A DNA stretch of 64,000 nucleotides. It comes from Dolichospermum sp. DET69. Lineage in GTDB: Bacteria; Cyanobacteriota; Cyanobacteriia; Cyanobacteriales; Nostocaceae. The notes below the pieces were generated by a model. The model saw only the letters and a list, made by a program, of their open reading frames with translations, had not been told where the DNA came from and ran no database searches. Each line of letters starts with the position of its first letter. Positions within the stretch are counted from its first letter, which is position 1. Shown here in pieces: positions 17,217 to 24,836 of the stretch. A program made the translations under genes and the position numbers. The DNA is taken from positions 350,501-414,500 of the forward strand of contig CP070233.1 of assembly GCA_017355425.1 (NCBI GenBank), in the 5' to 3' direction.

Positions 17217-17795
17217 ATGAATAAATTACTTGTAGTAGCGACAGGAAACCCCGGTAAATTGCGGGAAATGCAAGCTTATTTGGCTGATTCTGGTTGGGAA
17301 TTAGCTTTAAAACCGGAAGATTTGGATGTAGAAGAAACAGGAGAAACTTTTGCGGAAAATGCTTGTCTGAAAGCCTCAGAAATTGCGAAAGTTACAGGTA
17401 ATTGGGCGATCGCTGATGATTCTGGTTTACAGGTAGATGGCCTCAATGGTGCGCCGGGTGTGTATTCTGCGCGTTATGGGAACACGGATACAGAAAGGAT
17501 TGAGAGGTTATTAAGAGAATTAGGTGATCAGGAAAATCGCCAAGCTCAATTTGTGTGTGCGATCGCAGTTGCAAATCCTCAAGGAGAAATAGTAATTCAA
17601 TCTGAGGGTATTTGTCACGGTGAAATTTTGTTTGCACCTTCTGGAGATGGTGGTTTTGGTTATGATCCGGTTTTTTATGTACCAGAGAAACAATTAACTT
17701 TTGCCCAAATGACGACGGATTTGAAAAAATCAATTAGTCATCGTGGTAATGCTTTGAAAGCTTTAGTTCCCCAGTTAATAAAAGTTGTGAGTTGA
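17217..17795 (+). CDS. rdgB: Non-canonical purine NTP pyrophosphatase, RdgB/HAM1 family
   Basis: The enzyme hydrolyses dITP, XTP and related nucleotides to monophosphates, keeping deaminated purines out of DNA and RNA. The 192-residue protein starts MNKLLVVATGNPGKLREMQ, with the SxNxxK-like motif as TGNPGK. The catalytic ETGETFAENACLKA segment (about 41-54) and ADDSGLQVDGLNGAPGVYSARY (66-87) are present. GFGYDPVFYVP near 147 and SHRGNAL near 173 complete the family set. It sits alone after an Uma2 gene and ends before convergent antitoxin-like genes. The start codon ATG overlaps a TAATGACCAATGA region without a clear ribosome site. Confidence 0.96.
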   Translation: MNKLLVVATGNPGKLREMQAYLADSGWELALKPEDLDVEETGETFAENACLKASEIAKVTGNWAIADDSGLQVDGLNGAPGVYSARYGNTDTERIERLLRELGDQENRQAQFVCAIAVANPQGEIVIQSEGICHGEILFAPSGDGGFGYDPVFYVPEKQLTFAQMTTDLKKSISHRGNALKALVPQLIKVVS

Positions 17796-17855
17796 CAAAT
17801 TGAGAATTTAACCCTCTGTCTCAACAATTGTTAGATAAATTAGGACAGTGATTTT

Positions 17856-18107
17856 TCAGACACGATTTAACTCTTCTTGTAAATCATCAAAGTCTACAGA
17901 AAACACATCTATTTGCTGACGAGAAAGGGCTAAAATAAAATCACGGCGGTTTAATCCTGCTATTTGTGCGGCTTTTTCTTGGGAGATTTCGTTTTTTTGA
18001 TACCAAAATATAGCTGCTGCTAGGCGCATATCACGCACAAAATCATCTGGGGAAAGACGACGGGCTGAAAATACTTCAGGGGGTAAGTCTAGGTTTACTT
18101 TAGTCAT
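17856..18107 (-). CDS. UPF0175 family protein (antitoxin-like)
   Basis: This 83-residue protein matches UPF0175. It has a short strand NLDLPPEVF, then MRLAAAIFWYQKNEISQEKAAQIAGLNRRDF, a helix-turn-helix-like region, then a C-terminal VDFDDLQEELNRV tail. These proteins are commonly paired with DUF3368/PIN toxins and are thought to act as antitoxins that bind DNA. No PIN gene is adjacent here, so this may be an orphan. The next gene on the same strand (HicB-like) starts about 70 bp upstream of it. Together with the XisI and DUF1828 genes it forms a run of small minus-strand genes. Confidence 0.85.
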   Translation of the reverse strand: MTKVNLDLPPEVFSARRLSPDDFVRDMRLAAAIFWYQKNEISQEKAAQIAGLNRRDFILALSRQQIDVFSVDFDDLQEELNRV

Positions 18108-18178
18108 AATAATATGGTTGATTGTGACAGATATATATTAATTTAATTTTGTTGTAAAAGTGTCTTGTTCATAGTTTC

Positions 18179-18493
18179 TTATAATTCTTGATCTATATTT
18201 TGGGCTAAACTCCCATTTTCTACCAAACCAATAAACTCAGCTAGTGGATCATTTATGATATCTTTTTCACTGGGTAAAGGAATATTATCCCCCGCTTCAT
18301 AAGCTGTTTCTATCCACAATTCCCGCGCTTCATTGATATTTGTCATTGTCTCTTCTAGGGTTTCTCCTTGAGTGAAACATCCAGGTAAATCTTTTATTTC
18401 TGCTACATATCCACCTTGTTCTACGTCAGGGTAAAGAGTGACGGGATATTGAAGGTTTAAATAGTATTCTAGGGATGGTTTTATCAATTTCAT
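18179..18493 (-). CDS. HicB-like antitoxin
   Basis: The 104-residue protein has the HicB partial RNase H-like fold: YPVTLYPDVEQGGYVAEIKDLPGC, then TQGETLEETMTNINEARELWIETAYEAG. These are the defining HicB segments. HicB normally neutralises the HicA mRNA interferase, which is encoded next to it. No HicA-like frame with the dsRBD-like G-H-RxG pattern is adjacent, so the gene is a solo HicB. There is no C-terminal DNA-binding domain; the tail DPLAEFIGLVENGSLAQ is acidic. It lies 26 bp downstream of a XisI gene on the same strand. Confidence 0.85.
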   Translation of the reverse strand: MKLIKPSLEYYLNLQYPVTLYPDVEQGGYVAEIKDLPGCFTQGETLEETMTNINEARELWIETAYEAGDNIPLPSEKDIINDPLAEFIGLVENGSLAQNIDQEL

Positions 18494-18519
18494 GAATTTG
18501 CTGATAAAAAAATGAACTA

Positions 18520-18858
18520 TTAACTAACAGCAAAGTTTGTATATGGTCTGATTTTAGGATGGCGAAAACCAAGTACAATATCCTGTGTAGGAACGCCTGC
18601 TGCTATGAAATCATTTGCAATACCTTCTTCTGTATCATCATATTGAATCCAAATTTTATGATCAATTAAATCTATATGAATTGGTGTGGTATGTAGATAT
18701 TGATCATCACTCCAACCAATATCTAAAACTAAATAACGCCCATGTTCATCATCAAATAAAACTTGGGAGTTATAACCATCAGGTATAGAAGCGCGATATT
18801 TGGCGGTTTCTGTTAATATGCTTTTGATGATTTCTTGATATTTTAAATTGGTATCCAT
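18520..18858 (-). CDS. XisI family protein (copy 1), no XisH partner
   Basis: XisI was defined as a factor controlling excision of the fdxN element during heterocyst differentiation in Anabaena. The 112-residue protein has YQEIIKSILTEYA-like opening, GRYLVLDIGWSD, HIDLIDHKIWIQYDDTEEGIAND and IVLGFRHPKIRPYT, which are family landmarks. It is about half identical by eye to the second copy at 23305-23640. XisI is normally preceded by XisH, but upstream here is a DUF1828 gene instead. Many XisI genes occur outside excision elements, and their role there is unknown. A nearby integrase was not seen. Confidence 0.92.
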   Translation of the reverse strand: MDTNLKYQEIIKSILTETAKYRASIPDGYNSQVLFDDEHGRYLVLDIGWSDDQYLHTTPIHIDLIDHKIWIQYDDTEEGIANDFIAAGVPTQDIVLGFRHPKIRPYTNFAVS

Positions 18859-18889
18859 TGTACTATTTCCTCCTATCCCTCTTTTGGCT

Positions 18890-19678
18890 TTAGGTTTGAG
18901 GAAGTGATGGGGTATTGTTTGTAAGGAGCATTTCTTGAAATTCAGCTTTGCGCGACCAGTATGCTACATTAGACACTTGTTCTAGAAGAGTAATATTTTC
19001 AAGTTTCCAAATGTCTATGGTATCGTCAAATAATGAAATAAATTTGTAATTTCCTTCTTGAAGGTAGCTAAGGTCTGACCAAACAGTAAAAATATTATCA
19101 GCCCTACTATTACCTGCTGTCACACTTGCTGTACTTAGTACATCAATTAATGATGTTTGTTGGCGATATTCGGTGCAAAAATCTACTTTTCGAGAACGCC
19201 CAGAACGTCCTGCAAATTTCTTATTTTGTTTAAAAGGTATTTGTTTCTCTGTTAAAAATTCTGCTACTTCTTCTATAATTGACTCAAAAGCTCTAGTTCT
19301 AAATGTAAACCAAATATCAGAAACTCTAAATGCTGCTTGCGATAAAGTTGTGACAGCAGAAGCTAAGTTTTCATTTTCTTGTATTCTAATTATTAACATT
19401 CCTTTATATCTTTCAACACCATGAGTTAATAGAGTATCTTGAATTAGCGTTTCTTGCTTTTCTGACCTTTTCTCAGATATAGTTTGCATCCGTAGCCAGC
19501 GTAAAGTTTCACCTAAATCTGTCAAGATATATTGTCCCTCTTTTTCCTTTAGATATATATCAATAACGTCACCATCAGGATAAAGTAATGGGGTACGTAT
19601 ACGGATATAGTCGTTGACCGTTGAACAGGTAAACAACTCTCCAATCGTTCTGGCAATTTCTTGGCAAGGGGTTAACAT
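18890..19678 (-). CDS. DUF1828/DUF1829 domain protein
   Basis: The 262-residue protein has an N-terminal part with RIRTPLLYPDGDVIDIYLKE and YILTDLGETLRWLRM, typical of DUF1828 (about 27-70). A C-terminal part with FTVWSDLSYLQEG fits the companion DUF1829 (about 160-250). The function is unknown. The start codon overlaps the stop of the preceding gene as TAATG, so the two are translated together. This tight pairing, in a run of antitoxin-like genes, suggests a toxin-antitoxin or defence module. That is inference. No catalytic residue can be named. Confidence 0.75.
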   Translation of the reverse strand: MLTPCQEIARTIGELFTCSTVNDYIRIRTPLLYPDGDVIDIYLKEKEGQYILTDLGETLRWLRMQTISEKRSEKQETLIQDTLLTHGVERYKGMLIIRIQENENLASAVTTLSQAAFRVSDIWFTFRTRAFESIIEEVAEFLTEKQIPFKQNKKFAGRSGRSRKVDFCTEYRQQTSLIDVLSTASVTAGNSRADNIFTVWSDLSYLQEGNYKFISLFDDTIDIWKLENITLLEQVSNVAYWSRKAEFQEMLLTNNTPSLPQT

Positions 19679-20133
19679 TAGAGGAATAAATCTAACTGTA
19701 ATGGCGGTGGATCTTGCATAATTCCATTATGCTTTATTTTCGACTCTAGACAAAACTGTTGCCATACTTTGACTGGATCGGTGACAGGAGCAGTTATATC
19801 CTCTGGAACATAAGCTTCTTTATCTCGATACGGCTCTCTCCAGCGATGCTTGTGTTTTTCTCCTACTAGGTTTCCATCAGGATTTTTATGATCTTGTCCT
19901 AAATCCAAAGCATATATTCTACCAGCAGCGCGATGGATGAGTGCGTAGGTGAGTTTTTCTGTTAGGGGGTTATAACTACCTTTGACGAAAATGGGATAGT
20001 CAGGATTTGAGGTAAGTTCAACACGAAATTCTACAGCAGGAGAATGGTCTTCATCTTCAATCCATAAAATATTACCATCAATTTGTTTTGTCGTATCATT
20101 TATAAATTCCTCAAATTCTGCTTGAGTTAACAT
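19678..20133 (-). CDS. Conserved hypothetical partner of DUF1828 (DUF6978-like)
   Basis: The 151-residue protein begins MLTQAEFEEFINDTTKQIDG. It has a beta-rich middle (FRVELTSNPDYPIFVKGSYN) and a conserved-looking stretch GQDHKNPDGNLVGEKHKHRW followed by YVPEDITAPV near 80-120. The His/Asp/Lys-rich middle resembles proteins called DUF6978 and found next to DUF1828 genes; I am only fairly sure of that name. It is the first gene of a pair fused to the DUF1828 gene through a TAATG stop/start overlap. Its own upstream region to a divergent repeat is about 100 bp. The biochemical role is unknown. Confidence 0.65.
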   Translation of the reverse strand: MLTQAEFEEFINDTTKQIDGNILWIEDEDHSPAVEFRVELTSNPDYPIFVKGSYNPLTEKLTYALIHRAAGRIYALDLGQDHKNPDGNLVGEKHKHRWREPYRDKEAYVPEDITAPVTDPVKVWQQFCLESKIKHNGIMQDPPPLQLDLFL

Positions 20134-20431
20134 CAGTAGCCAAAAAACACAACATAAATTATTGTGTCATATAAAACATTTGAAAAATCTGGTTAATGCT
20201 AAATGCGATCGCTATTTTGATTAAACTTTGTTTATTGCATTCTGAGCTTAAGAGACTTCCAATTAAAAAAATATCCCAAAATTTCTTGTGGTGCGGGCAT
20301 CTTGCCCGCTAATAATACAAGGACGGGCAAGATGCCCATCCCACAAAATTGGATAATCTTTTTTGTGGAGTTCTCTAATGAAATTAGGTTAAAATCCGAA
20401 TATTGGCAATTTTAGGTATAAAAACTAGATT
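20134..20431. repeat. Intergenic region with ACGGGCAAGATGCCC repeat, copy 2
   Basis: The part from about 20250 to 20362 contains gcgggcatcttgcccgc and acgggcaagatgcccatccc. It is nearly the same as the repeat at 5950-6066. The rest is AT-rich with a HIP1 site near 20206. No gene is seen. Confidence 0.75.
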
Positions 20432-21382
20432 ATGGCAAATCCAGAGCATTTAGCAATACTGAGGCAAGGGTTAGAGGCTTGGAATAAGTGGAGATGTGAA
20501 AATTCAGGTGTGATAATTGACCTCAGTTCTGCTAATCTCTATCAAGCTGACCTGTCATTTGCCAACTTGTATCAAGCTAATTTGTATCAAGCTAACCTGA
20601 TATGGGCTAATCTGACAGGGGCTAATCTGACAGGGGCTAACCTGATATGGTCTAATCTGACAGGGGCTAACCTGATATGGTCTAATCTGACATGGGCTAA
20701 CCTGACAGGGGCTAACTTGACATGGGCTAACTTATTTATGTCCCGAATAATCAGGACAAATTTTAACAATGCAAATTTGACAGGTGCTTGTATCAAAGAT
20801 TGGCATATTAACAGTGAAACAAACCTGAATGAAGTTATTTGTGAATATGTTTATCTTGATGAGAAAAAGACAGAAAGACGACCCAGAAATGGTAATTTTT
20901 TACCTGGAGAATTTGCCAGTTTATATAAAAAAATTCTAGAAAATACAGACTTAATTTTAAGCAAAACTCCCCAAAATGATAATAATATTAATAACCAAGG
21001 AGTTCAATTTTATTCAAACTCAACAATTCACACATGGGAAAATCTACGCTTCCGCTCAAAAACAGAAATCAAAATTGCTGAAGCATTAGACAGAACTGGA
21101 GTTTTATTTGTACCCAACTCCTTAGCACGACTTACCACACCCAAAGGTAGAGAAAATAAAGAAGCTGATTTCCTCATTTGTTATAACGGTAAATGGGGAG
21201 TTTTAGAAGTTGATGGACCATTTCACACCGCAGAACGCAGAGTAGAAGAACAAGAAAGAGAACGCATTTTTAAGAAAAACGGTATCAAAGTAGTAGAAAG
21301 ATTTGATTCTGAAAGATGTTATAACAATCCTGATGAAGTAGTCCAGGAATTTTTCAAAATGATAGAAATTGGATATTCTTAA
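20432..21382 (+). CDS. Pentapeptide-repeat protein fused to a PD-(D/E)XK-type nuclease domain
   Basis: The 316-residue protein has three parts. Residues 1-30 are a short helix. Residues 30-120 are pentapeptide repeats of the A(N/D)Lxx type (ANLTGANLTGANLIWSNL), which form a right-handed quadrilateral helix. Residues 205-312 look like a DUF559/PD-(D/E)XK nuclease: SKTEIKIAEAL, then EADFLI, then LEVDG with the conserved Glu-x-Asp, then ERERIFKKNGIKVVERF. The nuclease could cut or nick DNA, and the pentapeptide part could target DNA or protein. Family function is unknown. The repeats are also direct DNA repeats with a 15/30-bp period, so copy number may vary. It stands alone. Confidence 0.8.
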   Translation: MANPEHLAILRQGLEAWNKWRCENSGVIIDLSSANLYQADLSFANLYQANLYQANLIWANLTGANLTGANLIWSNLTGANLIWSNLTWANLTGANLTWANLFMSRIIRTNFNNANLTGACIKDWHINSETNLNEVICEYVYLDEKKTERRPRNGNFLPGEFASLYKKILENTDLILSKTPQNDNNINNQGVQFYSNSTIHTWENLRFRSKTEIKIAEALDRTGVLFVPNSLARLTTPKGRENKEADFLICYNGKWGVLEVDGPFHTAERRVEEQERERIFKKNGIKVVERFDSERCYNNPDEVVQEFFKMIEIGYS

Positions 21383-21440
21383 AACTTCCTTCCTTCTTCC
21401 TTTCTTCCTTCGTGTACTTCGCGCCTTCGTGGTTCATTTA
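21383..21440. repeat. CTTCCTT / CTTCGTGGTTCAT dispersed repeat
   Basis: The string cttccttcttcctttcttcc is followed by gcgccttcgtggttcattta. The same tract occurs at about 6810-6858, 25220-25310 and 39945-39985. It is a dispersed intergenic repeat and a landing site for mobile sequences in two of these places. Confidence 0.8.
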
Positions 21441-21525
21441 CTCCATATTCTTCCAACGAAAAGAGAGTAATTAATTATTATTTTGCAAATAGTGTACAAT
21501 TAATTGATTAAACCACACAGAAAAC

Positions 21526-22575
21526 ATGGCTACAAAAATCCCCGTTACCGTGATCACAGGCTTCTTAGGAAGCGGTAAAACCAGCATTATCCGTCACCTC
21601 CTCCAAAACAACCAAGGACGACGGATAGCAGTATTAGTCAACGAATTTGGCGAACTGGGGATAGATGGAGAACTATTAAAATCCTGTCAAATTTGCCCCG
21701 AAGATGAAACAGAAGCAAATCCAGAAACTAATATATTTGAACTGACAAACGGCTGTTTATGCTGCACCGTTCAAGAGGAATTTTATCCGACAATGCGGGA
21801 ATTAATCAAACGCCGAGATAGCATTGATTGTATTATCATTGAAACCTCTGGTTTAGCATTACCAAAACCTTTGATTAAAGCCTTTCGTTGGCAAGAAATC
21901 CGCAATGCTGCTACAGTAGATGCAGTAATTACAGTGGTAGATTGTGCTGCGGTTGCGGAAGGGACATTTGCTAGTGATTTAGATGCGATCGCTGCCCAAC
22001 GCCAAGAAGATGATAGTCTAGAACATGAAACCCCATTACAAGAATTGTTTGAAGATCAACTTGCTTGTGCTGATTTAGTAATTTTGAATAAAACTGATTT
22101 AGTTGATAGTGAAACTCAAGCAAAAGTTTTAGAATTAGTCAAGCATGAATTACCGAGAGTTGTGAAAATAGTCTCTAGTGATTATGGTAAATTAGACCCA
22201 TCTATATTATTAGGATTTGCAGCCGCAGTTGAAGATAATTTAGATTCTCGTCCTAGTCATCATGATACAGAAGAAGACCATGATCATGATGATGAAATTA
22301 ACTCTACTCACGTAATTTTAGACCGGACATTTGACCCAGACAAGCTCCAAGCAACATTAGAAAAACTAGCACAAGAACAGGAAATTTACCGGATTAAAGG
22401 TTTTGTGGCAGTTGCTAATAAACCGATGCGGTTAGTTATGCAAGGTGTGGGAAATAGATTTGATAAATTTTATGATCGTCCTTGGAAACTAGAAGAAGCA
22501 AAACAAACCAGTTTAGTTTTTATCGGTCGTAATTTACAATCTTCAGTAATAGAATCTCAATTAGTAGCTTTGTAA
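21526..22575 (+). CDS. CobW/COG0523 family GTP-binding metallochaperone
   Basis: This G3E GTPase has 349 residues. Walker A is GFLGSGKTS at residues 11-19 and the NKTD base-recognition motif is near 190. The CxCC metal motif (NGCLCCTVQ) lies near 72-80. A His/Asp-rich loop (HHDTEEDHDHDDE) before the CobW C-terminal domain probably binds zinc or another metal. Such proteins deliver metal, often zinc, to client enzymes. The true substrate is unknown, and cyanobacteria have several paralogues. The next gene starts 1 bp after its stop, so the two are translationally linked. I found no clear Zur operator upstream, though AT-rich sequence is present. Confidence 0.92.
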   Translation: MATKIPVTVITGFLGSGKTSIIRHLLQNNQGRRIAVLVNEFGELGIDGELLKSCQICPEDETEANPETNIFELTNGCLCCTVQEEFYPTMRELIKRRDSIDCIIIETSGLALPKPLIKAFRWQEIRNAATVDAVITVVDCAAVAEGTFASDLDAIAAQRQEDDSLEHETPLQELFEDQLACADLVILNKTDLVDSETQAKVLELVKHELPRVVKIVSSDYGKLDPSILLGFAAAVEDNLDSRPSHHDTEEDHDHDDEINSTHVILDRTFDPDKLQATLEKLAQEQEIYRIKGFVAVANKPMRLVMQGVGNRFDKFYDRPWKLEEAKQTSLVFIGRNLQSSVIESQLVAL

Positions 22576-22576
22576 T

Positions 22577-23050
22577 ATGAATATCGCAGATTTATTTAAT
22601 TTTGCCAATCTTTTGGTTTTGCCTTTTTGGGCTTTGATGATTTTGTTACCTAACTGGAATGTCACTCGCAAGGTAATGGAATCTTATCTACCTTTTGTGG
22701 TTTTAGCTGGTGCTTATGTGTATTTATTCGTTACTAGCATTACTCCAGAAAACGCCGCTGCTTTATCAAATCCTCAATTAGCAGATATAGCCAGATTCTT
22801 CAGTAATGAAACTGCTGCTGCTACAGGTTGGATTCATTTTCTGGTAATGGATTTATTTGTCGGTAGATGGATTTATTGGGAAGGACAAAAAACCGGAATT
22901 TGGACAATTCATTCTCTAGCTTTGTGTTTATTCGCGGGTCCAATAGGTGTGCTTTCTCATATTTTCACCTATTGGATTACAAAAGCCTTTTCTAAAGGTT
23001 CTAAAGGTTCTGAAGGTGTGAAAGTCGCAGAAAAAGCTGCTGTGAATTAA
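22577..23050 (+). CDS. ABA4-like family protein (DUF4281)
   Basis: The 157-residue protein has four membrane spans (FANLLVLPFWALMILLP, FVVLAGAYVYLFV, HFLVMDLFVGRWIY and LALCLFAGPIGVLSH). The segment WIHFLVMDLFVGRWIYWEGQ is the signature of ABA4-like proteins. The plant ABA4 is needed for neoxanthin synthesis, and the cyanobacterial ones are of unknown role. It follows the CobW gene with only 1 bp between stop and start, so both are one operon. That may mean the CobW protein supplies metal to it, but no metal site is visible. The last 20 residues are Lys/Ser/Gly-rich and look weakly conserved. Confidence 0.88.
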   Translation: MNIADLFNFANLLVLPFWALMILLPNWNVTRKVMESYLPFVVLAGAYVYLFVTSITPENAAALSNPQLADIARFFSNETAAATGWIHFLVMDLFVGRWIYWEGQKTGIWTIHSLALCLFAGPIGVLSHIFTYWITKAFSKGSKGSEGVKVAEKAAVN

Positions 23051-23060
23051 ATAAGTGTAG

Positions 23061-23296
23061 AGGTTTAGCAATGCTCATTGGTGTCAACTTAACGTAAAAC
23101 CCATAGCCCGACTGGGAATGAATTCCCAGTCTAATAGCGGAAGTCATCTAAAGATGACTAAAGAACCTGAAAATTGTTTAGTAAACTTTAGTTTACTTTG
23201 GCTAAAAGCCTGTGAAATTCATTTCTGGGCGGGTGTGGAAGCAAACAGATAAGCCATTTTTAACTTAAGTTGACACCAATGAGCAATGCTAAACCT
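23061..23296. mobile_element. Palindromic MITE-like repeat with 31-bp terminal inverted repeats
   Basis: The arms aggtttagcaatgctcattg (23061 on) and its complement ending at 23296 match over 31 bp with one mismatch. Between them are 174 bp with several smaller palindromes, such as actgggaatgaattcccagt and gtaaactttagtttac. No coding frame is present. It lies between the ABA4 gene and the XisI stop codon, and it may act as a bidirectional terminator. Confidence 0.7.
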
Positions 23297-23304
23297 TTAT
23301 TAAT

Positions 23305-23640
23305 TTAACTAACAGCATATTCTGTATAAGGACGAATTTCCAAAGGATGAAAGCCTAAAACAATTTGATCTTTAGGAATACCAGCACTAACTAAATCGTT
23401 AGCAATTCCATCTTCTGTTCCATCCCTTTGAATCCAAATTTTATTATCAATAATTTGTATATGGACAATACAAGCATGAACTCTCACATCTTTTTCCCAA
23501 CCAGAAGTTATTAATAAATAATCTTTATCATCTTTACTAATAATTAATTCTGTTTTTAGTTCTCTGTAGTGATAAGGAATTTCTGCATATTCAGTTAATA
23601 CTTTTTGAATAATTTGTTGATATCCATTTAGTCTATCCAT
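23305..23640 (-). CDS. xisI: XisI family protein (copy 2)
   Basis: The 111-residue protein shares the landmarks of the first copy: YQQIIQKVLTEYAEIP, DKDYLLITSGWEKD, HIQIIDNKIWIQRDGTEDGIAND and IVLGFHPLEIRPYTEYAVS. In the original Anabaena system XisI works with XisH and the recombinase XisF to excise the fdxN element in heterocysts. Here the XisH gene directly precedes it and overlaps by 13 bp, so the pair is intact. No XisF-like recombinase is nearby, and no nif gene is present. So the pair here is unlikely to serve the fdxN element itself. Confidence 0.93.
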   Translation of the reverse strand: MDRLNGYQQIIQKVLTEYAEIPYHYRELKTELIISKDDKDYLLITSGWEKDVRVHACIVHIQIIDNKIWIQRDGTEDGIANDLVSAGIPKDQIVLGFHPLEIRPYTEYAVS

Positions 23641-24044
23641 TGTGTAATCTCCTGCTGGTTGGGATCAAAAATAAGTAAGTGGATTTTATGTTTTTTCAAA
23701 ACTAATGTACCAATAGGTTCAGAAAAAATTTCTTTATATGTTGATTCACGAATAGCTAGATATAGTAAATATTCGTTTGCACTTTCTTCTAGAATGTCTG
23801 TGTATAAAAGATATTGTCCTAGTGCATTTTGTAAATCAGCTATCGCAGATGGACTAATAAAACTTTTAATTTCTACAATAATTTTTTGTTCTGCTTTTTC
23901 AGCAGCTAGTAATTTTTTTGCCCCTAAATCAACAAATAATTCTCGTAACCCCCACTTTAGTTTAAAGGGATCATCTGTAATTATCCATCCATCTTTTTCT
24001 AACGCAGTTCTAACTGTATTGTGATAAATATCTTTGGCTGGCAT
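23628..24044 (-). CDS. xisH: XisH family protein
   Basis: XisH is needed for fdxN-element excision in Anabaena. The 138-residue protein begins MPAKDIYHNTVRTALEKDGW and has DLGAKKLLAAEKAEQKIIVEIKSF near residues 38-57. That EIK motif, with the upstream Asp, is a PD-(D/E)XK nuclease-like core. SAIADLQNALGQYLLY follows. The last bases overlap the XisI start by 13 bp. XisH-XisI pairs are spread through filamentous cyanobacteria, often without an excision element, and may be a small mobile module with nuclease and regulator. The DNA target is unknown. Confidence 0.93.
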   Translation of the reverse strand: MPAKDIYHNTVRTALEKDGWIITDDPFKLKWGLRELFVDLGAKKLLAAEKAEQKIIVEIKSFISPSAIADLQNALGQYLLYTDILEESANEYLLYLAIRESTYKEIFSEPIGTLVLKKHKIHLLIFDPNQQEITQWID

Positions 24045-24127
24045 TTCTAGTTAATCTTAAATCCAATCTATGCGGTTAATACAAATTATAATTATAGGGT
24101 GAGATAAATCACCCTATATAATTAATA

Positions 24128-24352
24128 TTAAGCCGCCACGGCTTCTCTTCCTCTAAATTTGGCATCTAACCAACAGCGTGGTAATTTTTCCCCAGAAGGA
24201 AATACTAATTCTTCCTTTTTATAGATGTCTGTTTCCTGTTCTTCTTGTTCTTGTTGGTCTTGGGCGTGTACAGTCTCAATATTGGGGTCAAATAGTTCTT
24301 GAACATCAACTATTTTGACCAAATCCCGGCTATCTTTGATTTGTAAAAACAT
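24128..24352 (-). CDS. Conserved cyanobacterial hypothetical protein
   Basis: The 74-residue protein has DSRDLVKIVDVQELFDPN, an acidic Gln/Glu-rich middle (QDQQEQEEQETD) and a C-terminal motif ELVFPSGEKLPRCWLDAKFRG. The FPSGExLPRCW motif recurs in similar short cyanobacterial proteins, some called acetyltransferase without visible catalytic residues. I would not assign a function. It lies 57 bp downstream of the DUF3181 gene on the same strand and may share its transcript. Confidence 0.7.
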   Translation of the reverse strand: MFLQIKDSRDLVKIVDVQELFDPNIETVHAQDQQEQEEQETDIYKKEELVFPSGEKLPRCWLDAKFRGREAVAA

Positions 24353-24409
24353 ATTGATAATCCTCCATTATTTAAATGTGTAAATTTGCTAATGGGAAGA
24401 AAATGAAGA

Positions 24410-24718
24410 TCAGATTTCCCGTTGATATTTTTCCACAATATCTACTAAGGTAACTTGACATTGCACGGGTAATAAATCAATTAAAGATAGTTCCTTTCTC
24501 CCACCACCAACTTTGACGGTGATAGATTCTAAAGCGGCAATTACTTTGTCTTCATTAACGCCTTTAGAAGTAATTAAAGGATACAATTTTTCAGCAACAA
24601 CATTATGCAGTTTGGCATCCGATAGATAAAGATGCCATTTTGCAATATCTATATAAACACTTTCACCAATTTCTGCGGCTAGGGTTTCTAGTAATTCTGT
24701 GGTATTAGTTTTAGCCAT
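24410..24718 (-). CDS. DUF3181 family protein
   Basis: The 102-residue protein from the ATG at 24718 opens MAKTNTTELLETLAAEIGES and continues VYIDIAKWHLYLSDAKLHNVVAE, which I recognise as DUF3181. The role of the family is unknown; members are restricted to cyanobacteria. GAGG lies 8-9 bp before this ATG, which decides it over an in-frame ATG at 24769. The protein is soluble and helical, with one central Gly-rich loop (VKVGGGRKE). The gene is followed on the same strand by another conserved hypothetical. Confidence 0.82.
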   Translation of the reverse strand: MAKTNTTELLETLAAEIGESVYIDIAKWHLYLSDAKLHNVVAEKLYPLITSKGVNEDKVIAALESITVKVGGGRKELSLIDLLPVQCQVTLVDIVEKYQREI

Positions 24719-24836
24719 AAATATAACCTCATTGTTAGTAACATTCGGATATCTTAGCTTATTTTCCATTATTACTCAATTAGCTAGACTTTATCTACTA
24801 CCACAGGTAAGAATTCCCTAGCTTGATTTTCTTTCT

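Noticed and set aside
21460-21525. Zur box upstream of the CobW gene
   Set aside because: The AT-rich tract does not fit the TGATAAT-type palindrome well enough.
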